Assembly: GCA_905214925.1 (NCBI GenBank)
Contig: CAJMOB010000002.1
Coordinates: 1 to 64,000, forward strand
Length of the DNA: 64,000 nucleotides
Source: Scybalomonas sp905214925
GTDB taxonomy: Bacteria; Bacillota; Clostridia; Lachnospirales; Lachnospiraceae
Reading direction: 5' to 3'
The notes under the pieces were generated by a model. The model worked only from the letters and a program-made list of their open reading frames with translations, was not told the origin of the DNA and made no database searches. Below, piece by piece: positions 35,401 through 45,800 of the stretch. Each line of letters opens with the position of its first letter. The stretch's first letter is position 1. The translations under genes and the position numbers were made by a program.

Positions 35401-35427
35401 GTAAACATTTTTTAATGAAATGTTCTA
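35401..35427. repeat. third recombinase-site-like dyad with a different spacer
   Basis: GTAAACATT and AATGTTCTA flank the 9-base spacer TTTTAATGA (35410-35418). The arms are the same as in the inverted repeats, but the central spacer differs. It lies 12 bases outside IR-R. It may be an accessory binding site, a site that blocks or directs strand exchange, or an old exchange site. Confidence 0.55.
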
Positions 35428-35554
35428 TTACCTCATTATTTTATGAATTTCTACACTATAATAGAAAATACGCTTTGAGAGCTTGTTATGTTAGTGAACA
35501 GTCATCTTATAAGAACATAAATGCTCTTGCATGCTTCATCAATTTTTTATAAAT

Positions 35555-35596
35555 AAAAGAGCCTATTAGAATCCTTTAACTCTAATACGCTCTTTT
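35555..35596. terminator. terminator between epimerase gene and invertible segment
   Basis: AAAAGAGC and ATTAGA (35555-35570) pair with TCTAAT and GCTCTTTT (35581-35596). The A and T flanks suit termination in both directions: it ends the PglC/epimerase operon and would also stop transcription from the inverted promoter. Confidence 0.72.
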
Positions 35597-35646
35597 ATCA
35601 ACTTTTATTTTCTACTTTTATTTATTTCTTTATGATAAATAATTTC

Positions 35647-36534
35647 TTATTCTACTGATAATATTTTTCTTACCACATCTTTCATCCTGTACTTCTGATA
35701 TACAACTGCCTCATATTCCGAAATTTCTTTTTTATATTTATAATCCCCAAATACCTTTTCCACAACTCCAATCTTCTTCACAAGCACTCGTAATATAGCA
35801 TTAAACATTTTCACATAAAGGATTCCTTTTCCCTTTTGCTTCCTTATATATCCTACTAATTTACTCGTCTCTACATATTCTTTATCTTGTGGATGATAAA
35901 TTCCTCTTTTTTCTTTTATTATCACCTGATATAAAAATTCACATAAATTATGAATAGCAATCATACTTCTTTCATTATGAATCAATGGAAACACTGGTGT
36001 TTTTAATGCAACTTTACACAACTTCATAAAATTCCCCGGACAGTTATCCCCATAAACCATAGGTGGACGAACAATACACACTTTCATTGCTTGATTATGT
36101 TCTTCTTCTAATTGTAAAAGTGCAATTTCTGCTTTTCTCTTACTTATTCCATAAGCAGTTTTAGGGAGTAATGGAGTATTCTCATCGATCATAACGTTTC
36201 CTCTCTCTTGCCCTCCATTACCATATACTGCTGCTGTACTCATATAAATAAACTGTTTCACACCAGCATTTTGAGCCTTTTTTGCCACACTGATTGCAAG
36301 TTTATAATTAATTTCTTCATACTCTTTTCTATTTCCATTCGTTTCCTTTTGATGAACTTTTCCAGCTAGAAATAGAACACTATCATATCCTTTAAAACTG
36401 TTTTCTCTCCATTCCCCATTAGAAGCACTGACACCCTCTACTTCTATTTGGGTATCCTTTCTACTTAAAATATAGCTCACAAATTTTTCTGCAATATAGC
36501 TATTTTTCCCAATAATCAAAACCTTTTTCATCAT
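35647..36534 (-). CDS. NAD-dependent sugar epimerase/dehydratase
   Basis: A 295-residue extended short-chain dehydrogenase. The N-terminal nucleotide loop is degenerate (IIGKNSYIAEKF instead of GxxGxxG). The catalytic YGISKRKAE (Y-x3-K) is near 131-140, STAAVYG gives the serine/threonine site, and the substrate-binding part follows. It starts within the stop codon of the sugar transferase gene (TAATG), and such pairs usually act on the same UDP-sugar: reduction or epimerisation before or after lipid transfer. The precise product is unknown. Confidence 0.85.
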   Translation of the reverse strand: MMKKVLIIGKNSYIAEKFVSYILSRKDTQIEVEGVSASNGEWRENSFKGYDSVLFLAGKVHQKETNGNRKEYEEINYKLAISVAKKAQNAGVKQFIYMSTAAVYGNGGQERGNVMIDENTPLLPKTAYGISKRKAEIALLQLEEEHNQAMKVCIVRPPMVYGDNCPGNFMKLCKVALKTPVFPLIHNERSMIAIHNLCEFLYQVIIKEKRGIYHPQDKEYVETSKLVGYIRKQKGKGILYVKMFNAILRVLVKKIGVVEKVFGDYKYKKEISEYEAVVYQKYRMKDVVRKILSVE

Positions 36535-37130
36535 TAAATACCTTTTGTTCCTCCTTCTTTTACCCCCTCATGTTCCAACACACATTGAACTGTTTTTAAA
36601 ATACATCTTAAGTCGAAAAAGAATCCCATCCTTTTCACATAAATCCCATCTAGACGAGCTTTTTCTACAATCGGTAACTCATCTCTTCCATTAACTTGTG
36701 CCCATCCAGTTAAACCTGGACGAATATCATTAGCTCCATATTTTTCTCTCTCTTCTAATAGGTCTTTTTGGTTCCATAACGCTGGTCTTGGACCTACAAT
36801 TGCCATCTGTCCATATAAAATATTAATTAATTGTGGTAGCTCATCTAAACTAGTTTTTCTTAAAAACTTCCCTACTCTTGTAATATATTGCTCTGGATCT
36901 TGTAATAAATGTGTTGGCACATCTTTTGGGGTATCCATTTTCATTGTTCGAAACTTTAATATATAAAATTGTTTTCCACAGCATCCCACTCTTCTCTGTC
37001 TAAAGAATATTGGACCTCTTGATGTAACCTTAATAGCAACTGCTATCAATAAAAGTAACCATGAAAATGCAATTAATGCGACTAGTACTAATACAAAATC
37101 TATGATTCTTTTTCCACATTTTAAATACAT
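36534..37130 (-). CDS. undecaprenyl-phosphate sugar-1-phosphate transferase, PglC-like
   Basis: A 198-residue monotopic phosphoglycosyl transferase that starts a lipid-linked glycan. One N-terminal membrane hairpin (13-35) precedes the catalytic part: FRQRRVG, ILKFRTMKMD, then RKTSLDELPQLINI and IVGPRPAL. The absence of a large N-terminal membrane domain distinguishes the PglC-type from WcaJ. It leads a two-gene operon with an epimerase. A GGAGGG lies 8 bases before the ATG. It is the best candidate for the priming enzyme of the surface polysaccharide, and is not itself under the invertible promoter. Confidence 0.92.
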   Translation of the reverse strand: MYLKCGKRIIDFVLVLVALIAFSWLLLLIAVAIKVTSRGPIFFRQRRVGCCGKQFYILKFRTMKMDTPKDVPTHLLQDPEQYITRVGKFLRKTSLDELPQLINILYGQMAIVGPRPALWNQKDLLEEREKYGANDIRPGLTGWAQVNGRDELPIVEKARLDGIYVKRMGFFFDLRCILKTVQCVLEHEGVKEGGTKGI

Positions 37131-37260
37131 ATCTTATCCCTCCACTTATTACTCTATATTTTTTATTATAATAATTATCTCTTTTTCAGCCTTTCAACTA
37201 TCAAATATATAATATTTTCTACCAATATTCTAAATTCAAACTTCATTACATTTTAAATAT

Positions 37261-37308
37261 AAAAACTGCTATAGTAGTATAAGTTCTTATACTACTATAA
37301 CAGTTTTT
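37261..37308. terminator. long terminator palindrome after the ligase-like gene
   Basis: Arms of 23 bases (37261-37283 and 37286-37308) match with one mismatch, with A5/T5 flanks. It ends the gene at 37325 on the minus strand. Confidence 0.72.
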
Positions 37309-37324
37309 GCTCTTTATTCTCCTT

Positions 37325-39112
37325 CTACTCTTCTTTTATTTTTTGATTCATGGCAAATCCTATTCCTAATAAAATCCAAAATATAGGAGATACTGTAATT
37401 GTGGAATCATTTGTAATCCCTCCAATCATATATCCTATTGTTGCTAAGAAAATACCAACTCCTATTTGAGCTGAATAAGATTCAAATTTATTTTTTATAT
37501 AAATTCGTATACTTTGTACAAAATAGATAATATAAAGTGCTAGGAAAGCAATTAAAGAGATGACTCCTGTTTGGACACCTATCTGCAAAAATAAATTATG
37601 TGGTTTTGTTACAATGGAACCACGGTATCCATTATTTTCTAATCCTATATAATCATCTTGAGGAAATACTAATGTATAAGTATCTGGACCTGAACCTTTT
37701 ATCATATAATCCTTTAATAAAGGAATCGTCCTTGACCAAATATATCCTCTACCAGAAAATAAACTTTCTTTCATATCAAAGACTTCTGGATTATTTACTT
37801 TGTCCCACTTTCCATATGGAGTATAAAAGTAATATCCTTCTTTATCTTCTCCTATTTCATTACTAAAATACCAAGTAATTCCTGAGTCTGTTGAAAATCG
37901 TAACATATACATATCTTCACTATATACTGGTTTCAAATGAATTCCTTGAAATCTATCATCTTGTATTGAGATTCCTGATTCATCTTGAATCGTATCTAAC
38001 ACCGCTCCTGTGTCATCTTTTACAACAATTGAAAAGCTATCTCCATCTCTTGTATAAGAAATATGTAACGGATTTTTCATATAATTAATTACGATTTCAT
38101 CCTTTAATGTATCAACTCTTGTAACAATAGGGCTACTTGTATCTTTATTAGTAAAAGTGTTAATAGCCGATTTAATACTATTTGTATATTCGTGTCCAAT
38201 ACTTGTATCGAAAACAAAAAATACAATTCCAATAACAATAACAATAGGAATTAAAAATTTCCAATATTGTTTAATCAATTTTCTAAAAAATATAACTGCA
38301 AAAATAACAACAACCGCTAATGAACCAAAAGCTGTTTTTGATTGGGAACCAACGATACAAATTACCATTCCTACCATTAAAATTCCATAGATAACTTTCC
38401 ACTTAATATTTTTTGTAAACAGTAGTAAGGTTCCCAAAACTGGTAAAGCTAATGTCGCATATAAACCTACATAATTTGGATTGTATAAAGTTAAATAAAT
38501 TCGATTCTGGCCAAAACTAAACTCTAAATTTTTCCATGTCTCACCAGTAGCAATCAATTTCTTTCCAAAATCTGTTGCAAAAAAATCATGTCCTAATACT
38601 TGTAATAACCCTAAAATACAAAGTATAGCAATTGATATTACCCATGCTTTCATCAAAAACTTGACATCATCTTCTGTATTAATCATCAAATACGCATAAT
38701 ACATAAAAATAAGATAACCAACTAACACTGTTCCTGGTTCAAATTGTTCAACAATACCATGTAAACTAATGATTCTATCTTTTGAAAATATCATAGATAC
38801 GATAATAAAGAGACCATAAATTCCCGCTGGTATCATAAACATAGGAATTTTTCTATACTCTTTCTCTTTCTTCATTTTCCAGCATAAAATAACCAGCATC
38901 AAAGCTGCCATAATAATCAGCCCAACACTTTTATAATATAAGAAAAAGTCATATACTATCTCTGCATAAGAGTACCAAGAATATTGCTCAAGATGTGTCG
39001 GATACGTTTTTTGATGAACAATTAATGGAATAATTGCCATTACTATCAAAAGAGGATATAGTAAAATCTTTGATTTAGACGTTTCTCGTAGCTCGCTTTT
39101 TACATTCGTCAT
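37325..39112 (-). CDS. O-antigen ligase/polymerase family membrane protein
   Basis: A 595-residue protein with about a dozen membrane helices and a large exported loop (about 335-460), in the style of WaaL/Wzy proteins. The conserved region just before the last helices, SGRGYIWSRTIPLLKDYMIKGSGPDTY and TKPHNLFLQIGVQTG, is typical of the ligase family (the histidine in KPHN is catalytic in relatives). The frame is open to 39196, but AAGGAG precedes the ATG at 39112. It probably joins or polymerises the surface glycan. It has its own terminator, and a TACTAAAAT dyad (39196-39219) in the leader may be an operator. Confidence 0.87.
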   Translation of the reverse strand: MTNVKSELRETSKSKILLYPLLIVMAIIPLIVHQKTYPTHLEQYSWYSYAEIVYDFFLYYKSVGLIIMAALMLVILCWKMKKEKEYRKIPMFMIPAGIYGLFIIVSMIFSKDRIISLHGIVEQFEPGTVLVGYLIFMYYAYLMINTEDDVKFLMKAWVISIAILCILGLLQVLGHDFFATDFGKKLIATGETWKNLEFSFGQNRIYLTLYNPNYVGLYATLALPVLGTLLLFTKNIKWKVIYGILMVGMVICIVGSQSKTAFGSLAVVVIFAVIFFRKLIKQYWKFLIPIVIVIGIVFFVFDTSIGHEYTNSIKSAINTFTNKDTSSPIVTRVDTLKDEIVINYMKNPLHISYTRDGDSFSIVVKDDTGAVLDTIQDESGISIQDDRFQGIHLKPVYSEDMYMLRFSTDSGITWYFSNEIGEDKEGYYFYTPYGKWDKVNNPEVFDMKESLFSGRGYIWSRTIPLLKDYMIKGSGPDTYTLVFPQDDYIGLENNGYRGSIVTKPHNLFLQIGVQTGVISLIAFLALYIIYFVQSIRIYIKNKFESYSAQIGVGIFLATIGYMIGGITNDSTITVSPIFWILLGIGFAMNQKIKEE

Positions 39113-39489
39113 TTGCTTCTTCTCCTTTTCTCTAAATCTCTCTTTATCATACACTAATTTTTTAACTCTTACAACTTCTTCCATTAGAAAATCCATACTA
39201 AAATGATATTATTTTAGTAGATTATTTCTATTTTTTCTTTTATATAATAATACCATCATAGATATCTCATATAATTTATAGCAACATAAAAATTTTAATA
39301 GGAAATATACAAAAAATTTATTATTCATAACTAAATATTACTAAAAACTCAGACAGAAAATAATATTCTATTTATAATATCTAAAAATAAGAAATCTAAT
39401 TAATTTTATCAGAAGACTAGATAATCTTGCAAAAGAACAAATTATAAAAAAACTATACATTCCAAATATTTATATATCGACAATTAAAA

Positions 39490-39520
39490 ATGGAGTGGAT
39501 TATAAAATAATCCACTCCAT
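39490..39520. terminator. terminator of the large Ig-like protein gene
   Basis: ATGGAGTGGATTAT (39490-39503) pairs with its complement (39507-39520); a T5 run follows on the minus strand. Sequence is closely related to the hairpin at 14980. Confidence 0.75.
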
Positions 39521-39569
39521 TTCTTACTAAAAAGTTATTTTTAACTCTTTGCTAAAAATATATTTCTTA

Positions 39570-42365
39570 TTATTTTGAAACTACAATAGTTGTTGTAAAT
39601 GTATATCCACCTGCAAATGTAACTTTAGCTGTTACAGAAGAATTAGCAGGAAGTGTTACAGAAGCACTTGCTGTATTGTTGTCAACTGGTGTATTATCAC
39701 CATAGTCACTAAATGCAACACGGGCTGTTGTAAGAAGATCTTTTTCTGTATCCATTGTTGCACCGTATTGATCTTTTACAGTTAATCTTTTTAATACAGT
39801 TTCAAGATTTACTGTTAATTTATCTGCAGTTGTTAATTTCTCTGCATCATCTTTTACTTCTGCTGTTGCAGCCTTTGGAGCTGCAGTGCATACTGTAACA
39901 TCTTTTGTAATTTCTGTACCAGCAGTATTACCAATAATAACTGTATATTTACCAGCTACTTCTGCTTTTGAAGCACTCGTATTAATTGCTCCACCTGAAA
40001 CAACATTTCCAGTATCTACATCATTTGTAAGAACTCTGTAGTCTGTTCCAGCTTCTAATGTTACTTCCATTCCATTTACTTTCGCTTTAACTGTTAAATC
40101 TCTTTCAGATTTATAGTACATTTTTGGCATATCTGTGATTGTCACATCAGATGCACTTGTTACAACATCATCTAATTTCTTTGTTACAATAGAGAATTCT
40201 TCAGAAGAAAGTTTTTCTGCACCTTTATATAAAGATAAAGTAAATGTTGTTGTTCCTACTTTATCTTCAGCAGCTGTAAATACTGCTTTTTCTCCAGTAG
40301 AAGTTGTTAATGTTACATCATCACCACTTGTTCTTTCAATTACTAAAGCATAATCGTCTGATTTAGCAGTATCAGATGGTTTAGCAGAGAATTCTTTAAA
40401 TGTATAGTTTGTTCCATACTGATCTGTTACTTTGACATCTTTTGCATTTAATTCTGATGTTCTTTCATTAGATGCAATCATACCAAAATCATCTTTGCTC
40501 TCTAAGCTAACTGGCTTAGCATCAGCTTTAACTGTAAACTGTACATTAACTACTTTATTTGTAGCTGTAATGAAAGATGCTACAACCACTCTATCAGCTG
40601 TGGCATTTTCAATTCCAGTTCCATCAAATACTAACTGATTTTTACCTGTTTTGGAATCTTTAACAAATTTAAAGTATCCTGAGTCTTTAGATGTAAATAA
40701 AGAATCCTGTGTAGATTGTGCAAACATTTCTTTTGTTACTTTTTCAGAAATATCATTTCCATATGTATCAAGAGCTGTAAAATCAAATACTGTTTCTTTA
40801 CCAGCAATAACTACATCAGATGGAGCAGCTGTAAATGTATCTACTTTTGTTCCTGCTTTTACTTCAAATGAACCAGTAAATGACTGACCTAATTTTGTGA
40901 TTAATACAACGCTTACTGTACCTGTACCAGCTTTTTCATTCTTTGTATCAGCAAATGTTAATGGTACAGCAACATACTCTTTTCCATCAACAGTTTTAAC
41001 AGTTGCATTTTTTGTATCAAGCGTAACATTAGTTGCTCCTGGAGCTGCAGATGCAATTAAGTCAGATTCCATATCAGTTCCAACTTTAAAGCTGTTGTTA
41101 GCCATATTGTTACCATATTGATCTACTACATCTAATAATAAATAGAAAGTATTCTTTCCATTCATTGTATCTTCTGTTAATTCTTTATTAGATTCATTGT
41201 AGATACCTTTTACTGTTACTTCATTTGCTGTAGCAGCATTAGAAATTTTTACATTTTTAGTAACAGAAAGACCTGTTTCTGTATAGATGAATACTACAGT
41301 AATTTCATCTCCTGCTTTATCATATGCATTTAATGAAACTTTTAATTTTCCTTGAGATGGAGTTTCAGATTTTCTAGTTACATTTGCCTGCACATTAGTT
41401 GTTTTTGTGATATCTTCGCCAAACTGATTCTTTACTGTATAAGCAATGGTTGCACCACTAGCTGTTGCATTGCTAGCGATTGGAAGTGTTACTCCTTTAT
41501 CTACCACAGCAACATCACTTACATCAATTGCAGATACTTTGCTAGCTTCACCTTTAAATGTAGCTGTCTTATCTCCAGCTGTTACTGTATATTCTGCAGC
41601 AGAGATTGTGCTTTTTACAGGAATAATAATTGTTTTTCCATCAGAAGATACTTCCACTTTAGTTGTATCAATATCTACAGTTGTATTTCCTCTCTTAACA
41701 GAAAGTTTTGTATCTTTAGTGAATCCATTTCCTGTTACAGTGATTTCTTTTGCACCGCTTTGTTTTGCAGCGAATTGAGCATTTACTGTAAGATCAAGTT
41801 TTACTCTAGCTTTTGTAATTGTATTTACAGCTGTGATTGTTGTTGTACCAGCAGCTTTTGCTGTGATTTCACCAGTTTTCTTATCTACTGTAGCAACATC
41901 TTTGTTTGAAGAATAGAAGTATGCTGTACCTTTTCCAGCATTGCTTACTGTTGCTGTTTCTCCAACTGTGATTTCACTCTTATTTAAAGTTACTGCACCA
42001 ATCATTGGAGCTTTTTTAACTGTGATTTTTACAGATTTTGTTTCAACGTATTTTCCGTTTTTGTAGAAGTTTACGTTAATTTTAGCTGTACCAGCTTTTT
42101 TCGCTTCTACTCTTGTTTTTGTTAAAGATACGATGCTTGTTGTTTTGTTAACAAGTTTATATGTATAACCTTTTTTTGTTGTTACTTGGATCCAAGATCT
42201 TTTGTTGTTTGGATTTCCTTGTTTAGATTTGTCTACAGTGTATGTGTAGATTGTAGATTTTGTGCCTTTTGCTGAGTTTGTTTTTGCAGCAGCAGATGCT
42301 GGAACTGCAGAAACGATCATAGCAGAGGCTAAAGCGAAAGCTAACGCTTTTTTGAATTTTCTCAT
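39570..42365 (-). CDS. large secreted protein with Ig-like domains, probable surface protein
   Basis: A 931-residue exported protein beginning MRKFKKALAFALASAMIVSAVPASAAA, a clear signal peptide. A first domain with the FYKNGKYVETKSVKITVKK ending is followed by a BIG2 fold (ATVDKKTGEITAKAAGTTTI) and then by many related beta domains, in which DQYGNN/DTYGND motifs recur (typical of Ig-like surface layer and adhesin repeats). It is rich in Lys, Thr, Ala and Val with no cysteine-rich or enzymatic part. No SLH or LPXTG anchor is seen. The start follows GAGAGG; the frame upstream to 42485 has no signal peptide logic. Strong promoter and 170-base leader suggest abundant expression. Confidence 0.87.
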   Translation of the reverse strand: MRKFKKALAFALASAMIVSAVPASAAAKTNSAKGTKSTIYTYTVDKSKQGNPNNKRSWIQVTTKKGYTYKLVNKTTSIVSLTKTRVEAKKAGTAKINVNFYKNGKYVETKSVKITVKKAPMIGAVTLNKSEITVGETATVSNAGKGTAYFYSSNKDVATVDKKTGEITAKAAGTTTITAVNTITKARVKLDLTVNAQFAAKQSGAKEITVTGNGFTKDTKLSVKRGNTTVDIDTTKVEVSSDGKTIIIPVKSTISAAEYTVTAGDKTATFKGEASKVSAIDVSDVAVVDKGVTLPIASNATASGATIAYTVKNQFGEDITKTTNVQANVTRKSETPSQGKLKVSLNAYDKAGDEITVVFIYTETGLSVTKNVKISNAATANEVTVKGIYNESNKELTEDTMNGKNTFYLLLDVVDQYGNNMANNSFKVGTDMESDLIASAAPGATNVTLDTKNATVKTVDGKEYVAVPLTFADTKNEKAGTGTVSVVLITKLGQSFTGSFEVKAGTKVDTFTAAPSDVVIAGKETVFDFTALDTYGNDISEKVTKEMFAQSTQDSLFTSKDSGYFKFVKDSKTGKNQLVFDGTGIENATADRVVVASFITATNKVVNVQFTVKADAKPVSLESKDDFGMIASNERTSELNAKDVKVTDQYGTNYTFKEFSAKPSDTAKSDDYALVIERTSGDDVTLTTSTGEKAVFTAAEDKVGTTTFTLSLYKGAEKLSSEEFSIVTKKLDDVVTSASDVTITDMPKMYYKSERDLTVKAKVNGMEVTLEAGTDYRVLTNDVDTGNVVSGGAINTSASKAEVAGKYTVIIGNTAGTEITKDVTVCTAAPKAATAEVKDDAEKLTTADKLTVNLETVLKRLTVKDQYGATMDTEKDLLTTARVAFSDYGDNTPVDNNTASASVTLPANSSVTAKVTFAGGYTFTTTIVVSK

Positions 42366-42542
42366 TCTAAATTCCTCTCTTTCTTTGTCTGACGATATGT
42401 ACGTCTTTGTTTCATTCTCGCAAGGAAGACTAAAAGTAAAAAATATTACTTTATAAAGTCTGTTTGCGAACCAGAAATGATTCATCTCTGGTAGTTACCA
42501 TACAATTACCTATCATAATTATAGGAAACCATATCTGAATAT

Positions 42543-42571
42543 ATTCTAGCAGTTTTGTAAATTATCGTCAA
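42543..42571 (-). promoter_or_regulatory. strong promoter of the large surface protein gene
   Basis: TTGACG (42566-42571) and TAGAAT (42543-42548) are 17 bases apart with TGC before the -10. The transcript would have a leader of about 170 bases that contains a hairpin (ACCAGA and TTCTGGT, near 42472-42494), as often seen in stable mRNAs of abundant surface proteins. Confidence 0.7.
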
Positions 42572-42892
42572 TATGAATATGCTAATTTATTCCTAAAATG
42601 CCAATTTTGCAAAAACTACTTCAATTTATTACTTGTTATGTTTTCATACACAATATATAGAATTTGATTATATATTCTACACAATAAATTGATATATTCA
42701 GTTTTCAAACGCTCTCCAACATTTGAAAATTTCTGTTTTCATTCAAGAAATCGTAAGATTTTTGTAACCTTTTTCTTGTTTCTATCACAGAATTATGGTC
42801 TGAAAGGTGCAAATTAACGGTTTTTTTGCCTTTCTAATAGATTAATGCATAATTCTCTTTTTTTATTGCAACAAAATTAAAATTTTTTTATT

Positions 42893-45800
42893 TTAATTTT
42901 TTTCCCTTGTTTCTTTCTCTTTTTTCTTCTTATTTTTTCTTTTGTAAATATGATATCCATGGCATCCAAGATAAACTCCTATTCCAATAAAAGTGATATT
43001 TCTTCCAATGATAAATCCAACTGGGGTATATTCTAGCTCTATTTCATGAGTTCCTTCTTCTAATGGAAATCCTAAAAAGGCATCGGCTATAGCGATTGTT
43101 TCTTCCTGCCCAAGCGGTTTTCCATCTACCGTAATCTTCCACCCTTTATCATATGGAATACTTGTGAAGAAAATACCTTTCTGGTCCACATCGATGGTTC
43201 CTTTTATAAAATTAGAAGTATGTTCTTTTACTTCATAAGGACTTTGGCTCATGGCCTCATAATATTGATTAAATGCTTGTTCATTAAAAGATGCTGCCAT
43301 CATTCGTATTTGTCCTGTGGTTACCGCACTTTTAATTCGTAGAGAAATGGTGACTGGCACTCCTTCTTCCACTTGTCCCACATGGATAATCTGAGAGTTT
43401 AATTTGTCACTACAACGGATTTCTTCTCCACTTTTAATGGTAATTCTCTCAATTTGATTTCCTGTAATAAATACATAAAGATCCATGTCTTTTTCAGGAA
43501 CAATATAATAGACCATGTTATCGTCTTTTGTTTCTACCATTTCATATGAAACAGTACCCCCATTCTCATAAGTGGACGTACATCCATTTAATTGCACTTT
43601 TCCAGATTGTTTCACTTCTTCAAATACAGTGACCGGATCTTCCATTGTAGATGCAATCCAGTTATTTTGTGTCTCAAATGGATTGTTTGTCTGATATAAA
43701 ATATCTTCTGCTTTTTCAGACACCATATACCCAATCGGTAACGCAGAATAGTTTCGATATAAATCGATTGTTCCAATGGACTTATAATATTCAAAATCAG
43801 ACTGATTTACTTCTCCTGGTCTTACAAATAAGTATTTCATTCCAAGAATGGCATTGGTCACTGGCGTGGCCCCTTTATATAAGTATTCATTTACGGCAGA
43901 ATAAAATCCAAGCCTTCCCATCGTATAAACCACATCACCAATAGCAGTAGAGCCAAAGAGATTCACTCCTGGAAGCCGATTCCATGTGACTTCGTCGAGG
44001 ACTTTTGATTTCGCAAGCTCTGCCCGATAAAGCCCCTTATCCTTTAACATTACTTCCCTTGCACTAGCCATTTCTTCTGTGGTAGAGAAAAATTTACTAA
44101 TACTAACTTGGCCGGTACAATTGTATGCAAAGATCGTATGTCCTAGCAGTTCTACAATCATAACACTGCTTAATAAATATTGTAGATATACTTTCTTCAT
44201 TTTCCAGCCTGTATACAATAATAAAAGAATCGTATAAGCAAGGGCCACTGCTCCTGTAATAAAGTAGCTATACCAAGGTTCTTTTGTATCGGAAAATAAG
44301 GCGGATAAAATCATAATTCCAACTAAGACACCAAAGCTCCATATGATTTGATATGGCCGATAGCTTTTAATCCAAAGCAACACTTGATATGCCATGCAAA
44401 TAGCCATAAAAATATAAAGATAGGCAAAACGATTTGGAATTCCATACTGATCATGAAATCCATGCCAAATATAATTTAACCAGTTCAAATTAAAACTGAC
44501 GATAAGCAATATCATAAGGAAGCTTTGTTTTAATCGAACCGATAATTTAATCTTTCGATTCATAATATACAAATTCAAAAGAAAAATCGTCAAAATTCCA
44601 CAATATAGATTCGTTCCTCCATCCCCTTGTGCATTGGTAATCACTTTTGCCCCAATGCTATGGGAATTTAAAATCGTAAAGAAATCCACATACCATTCAG
44701 GATTTGGAAATTGCATTTTAGCGGAGGAAGTTGTCATAATCCCTGCATAGGTTGGAATTAACACAATGGCTGCCATAGCGCCTGCTAGTAAGGAATATCC
44801 TGCAAAAATAAATCCTTTTTGAAAGAACTTCTTAACACTTTTATGTGGATATAATAAAAAGTAAAGTACGAGAAATAGGCATGTCATAAATGTCATATAA
44901 AAGTTACAATATAACGAAGCGAATAAAAACAGACAATACCATCTTCCATCGTTTTTCTCAATGAGTTTCTCAACACCTAAAATAATCAGTGGTAAAAATA
45001 TCATCGTTTCTAACCACATAACATTCCAACTATATCCAATCATATAGCTACTAAGAGCATATGCCATGGAAAAAAGAAACACTTGCCAATCTTTCGCAAC
45101 GATCTTTCTAGGCCGTTTCTGTGCCCAAATAGCATTCTTTAAATAAATGGCCATCGTAAAGCTGGATAATGCGATCTTCGTAATAATAAGAAAACTTACC
45201 ACTCCATTTAAATATTTTTGTGGAAAGAATACGATAATCAGATTCAAAGGACTGGATAAGTAATACGCCCAAAGAGACATAAAGTTAACTCCAAGCCCAG
45301 AGTTCCAGCTATAAAATAAGCTCTCTCCATTTTGTAATTTATTCTGGTATTCAGAGAAAAAAGGCATATATTGATGAAGTCCATCGATAATCACAAGAGA
45401 GTGATCGCCAAATGGTTCCACTTCAAAAATAATACAACAAATCACTAACAAGAAAAATGGAACTAAAAATGCTAATAAATAAAGCTGATAAGTTCCCGTC
45501 GTCTTTTTACTTGCTCTCCTAACGACTGTTCTCCTTGCATTTGTAAAAACAAACCATTTACTAAATACATAGTTCAATATGAGTACAACAAATTGAATGA
45601 CTATTTTGCTCCCCATCTCGTTGAAATTCAAACCATCTACGAATATTCCAACTCCTACCATCTCAATCACCATTGTTACAATTCTTGCACCAAAGAAATT
45701 TAGCAATTCTTGTAATAGTTCTTGAATGGAAGAAACTTTTGAACGAAATACAAATCCCTTATTGACTCCATAAGCAAATAAAATGGCCAATAAAATGGCA

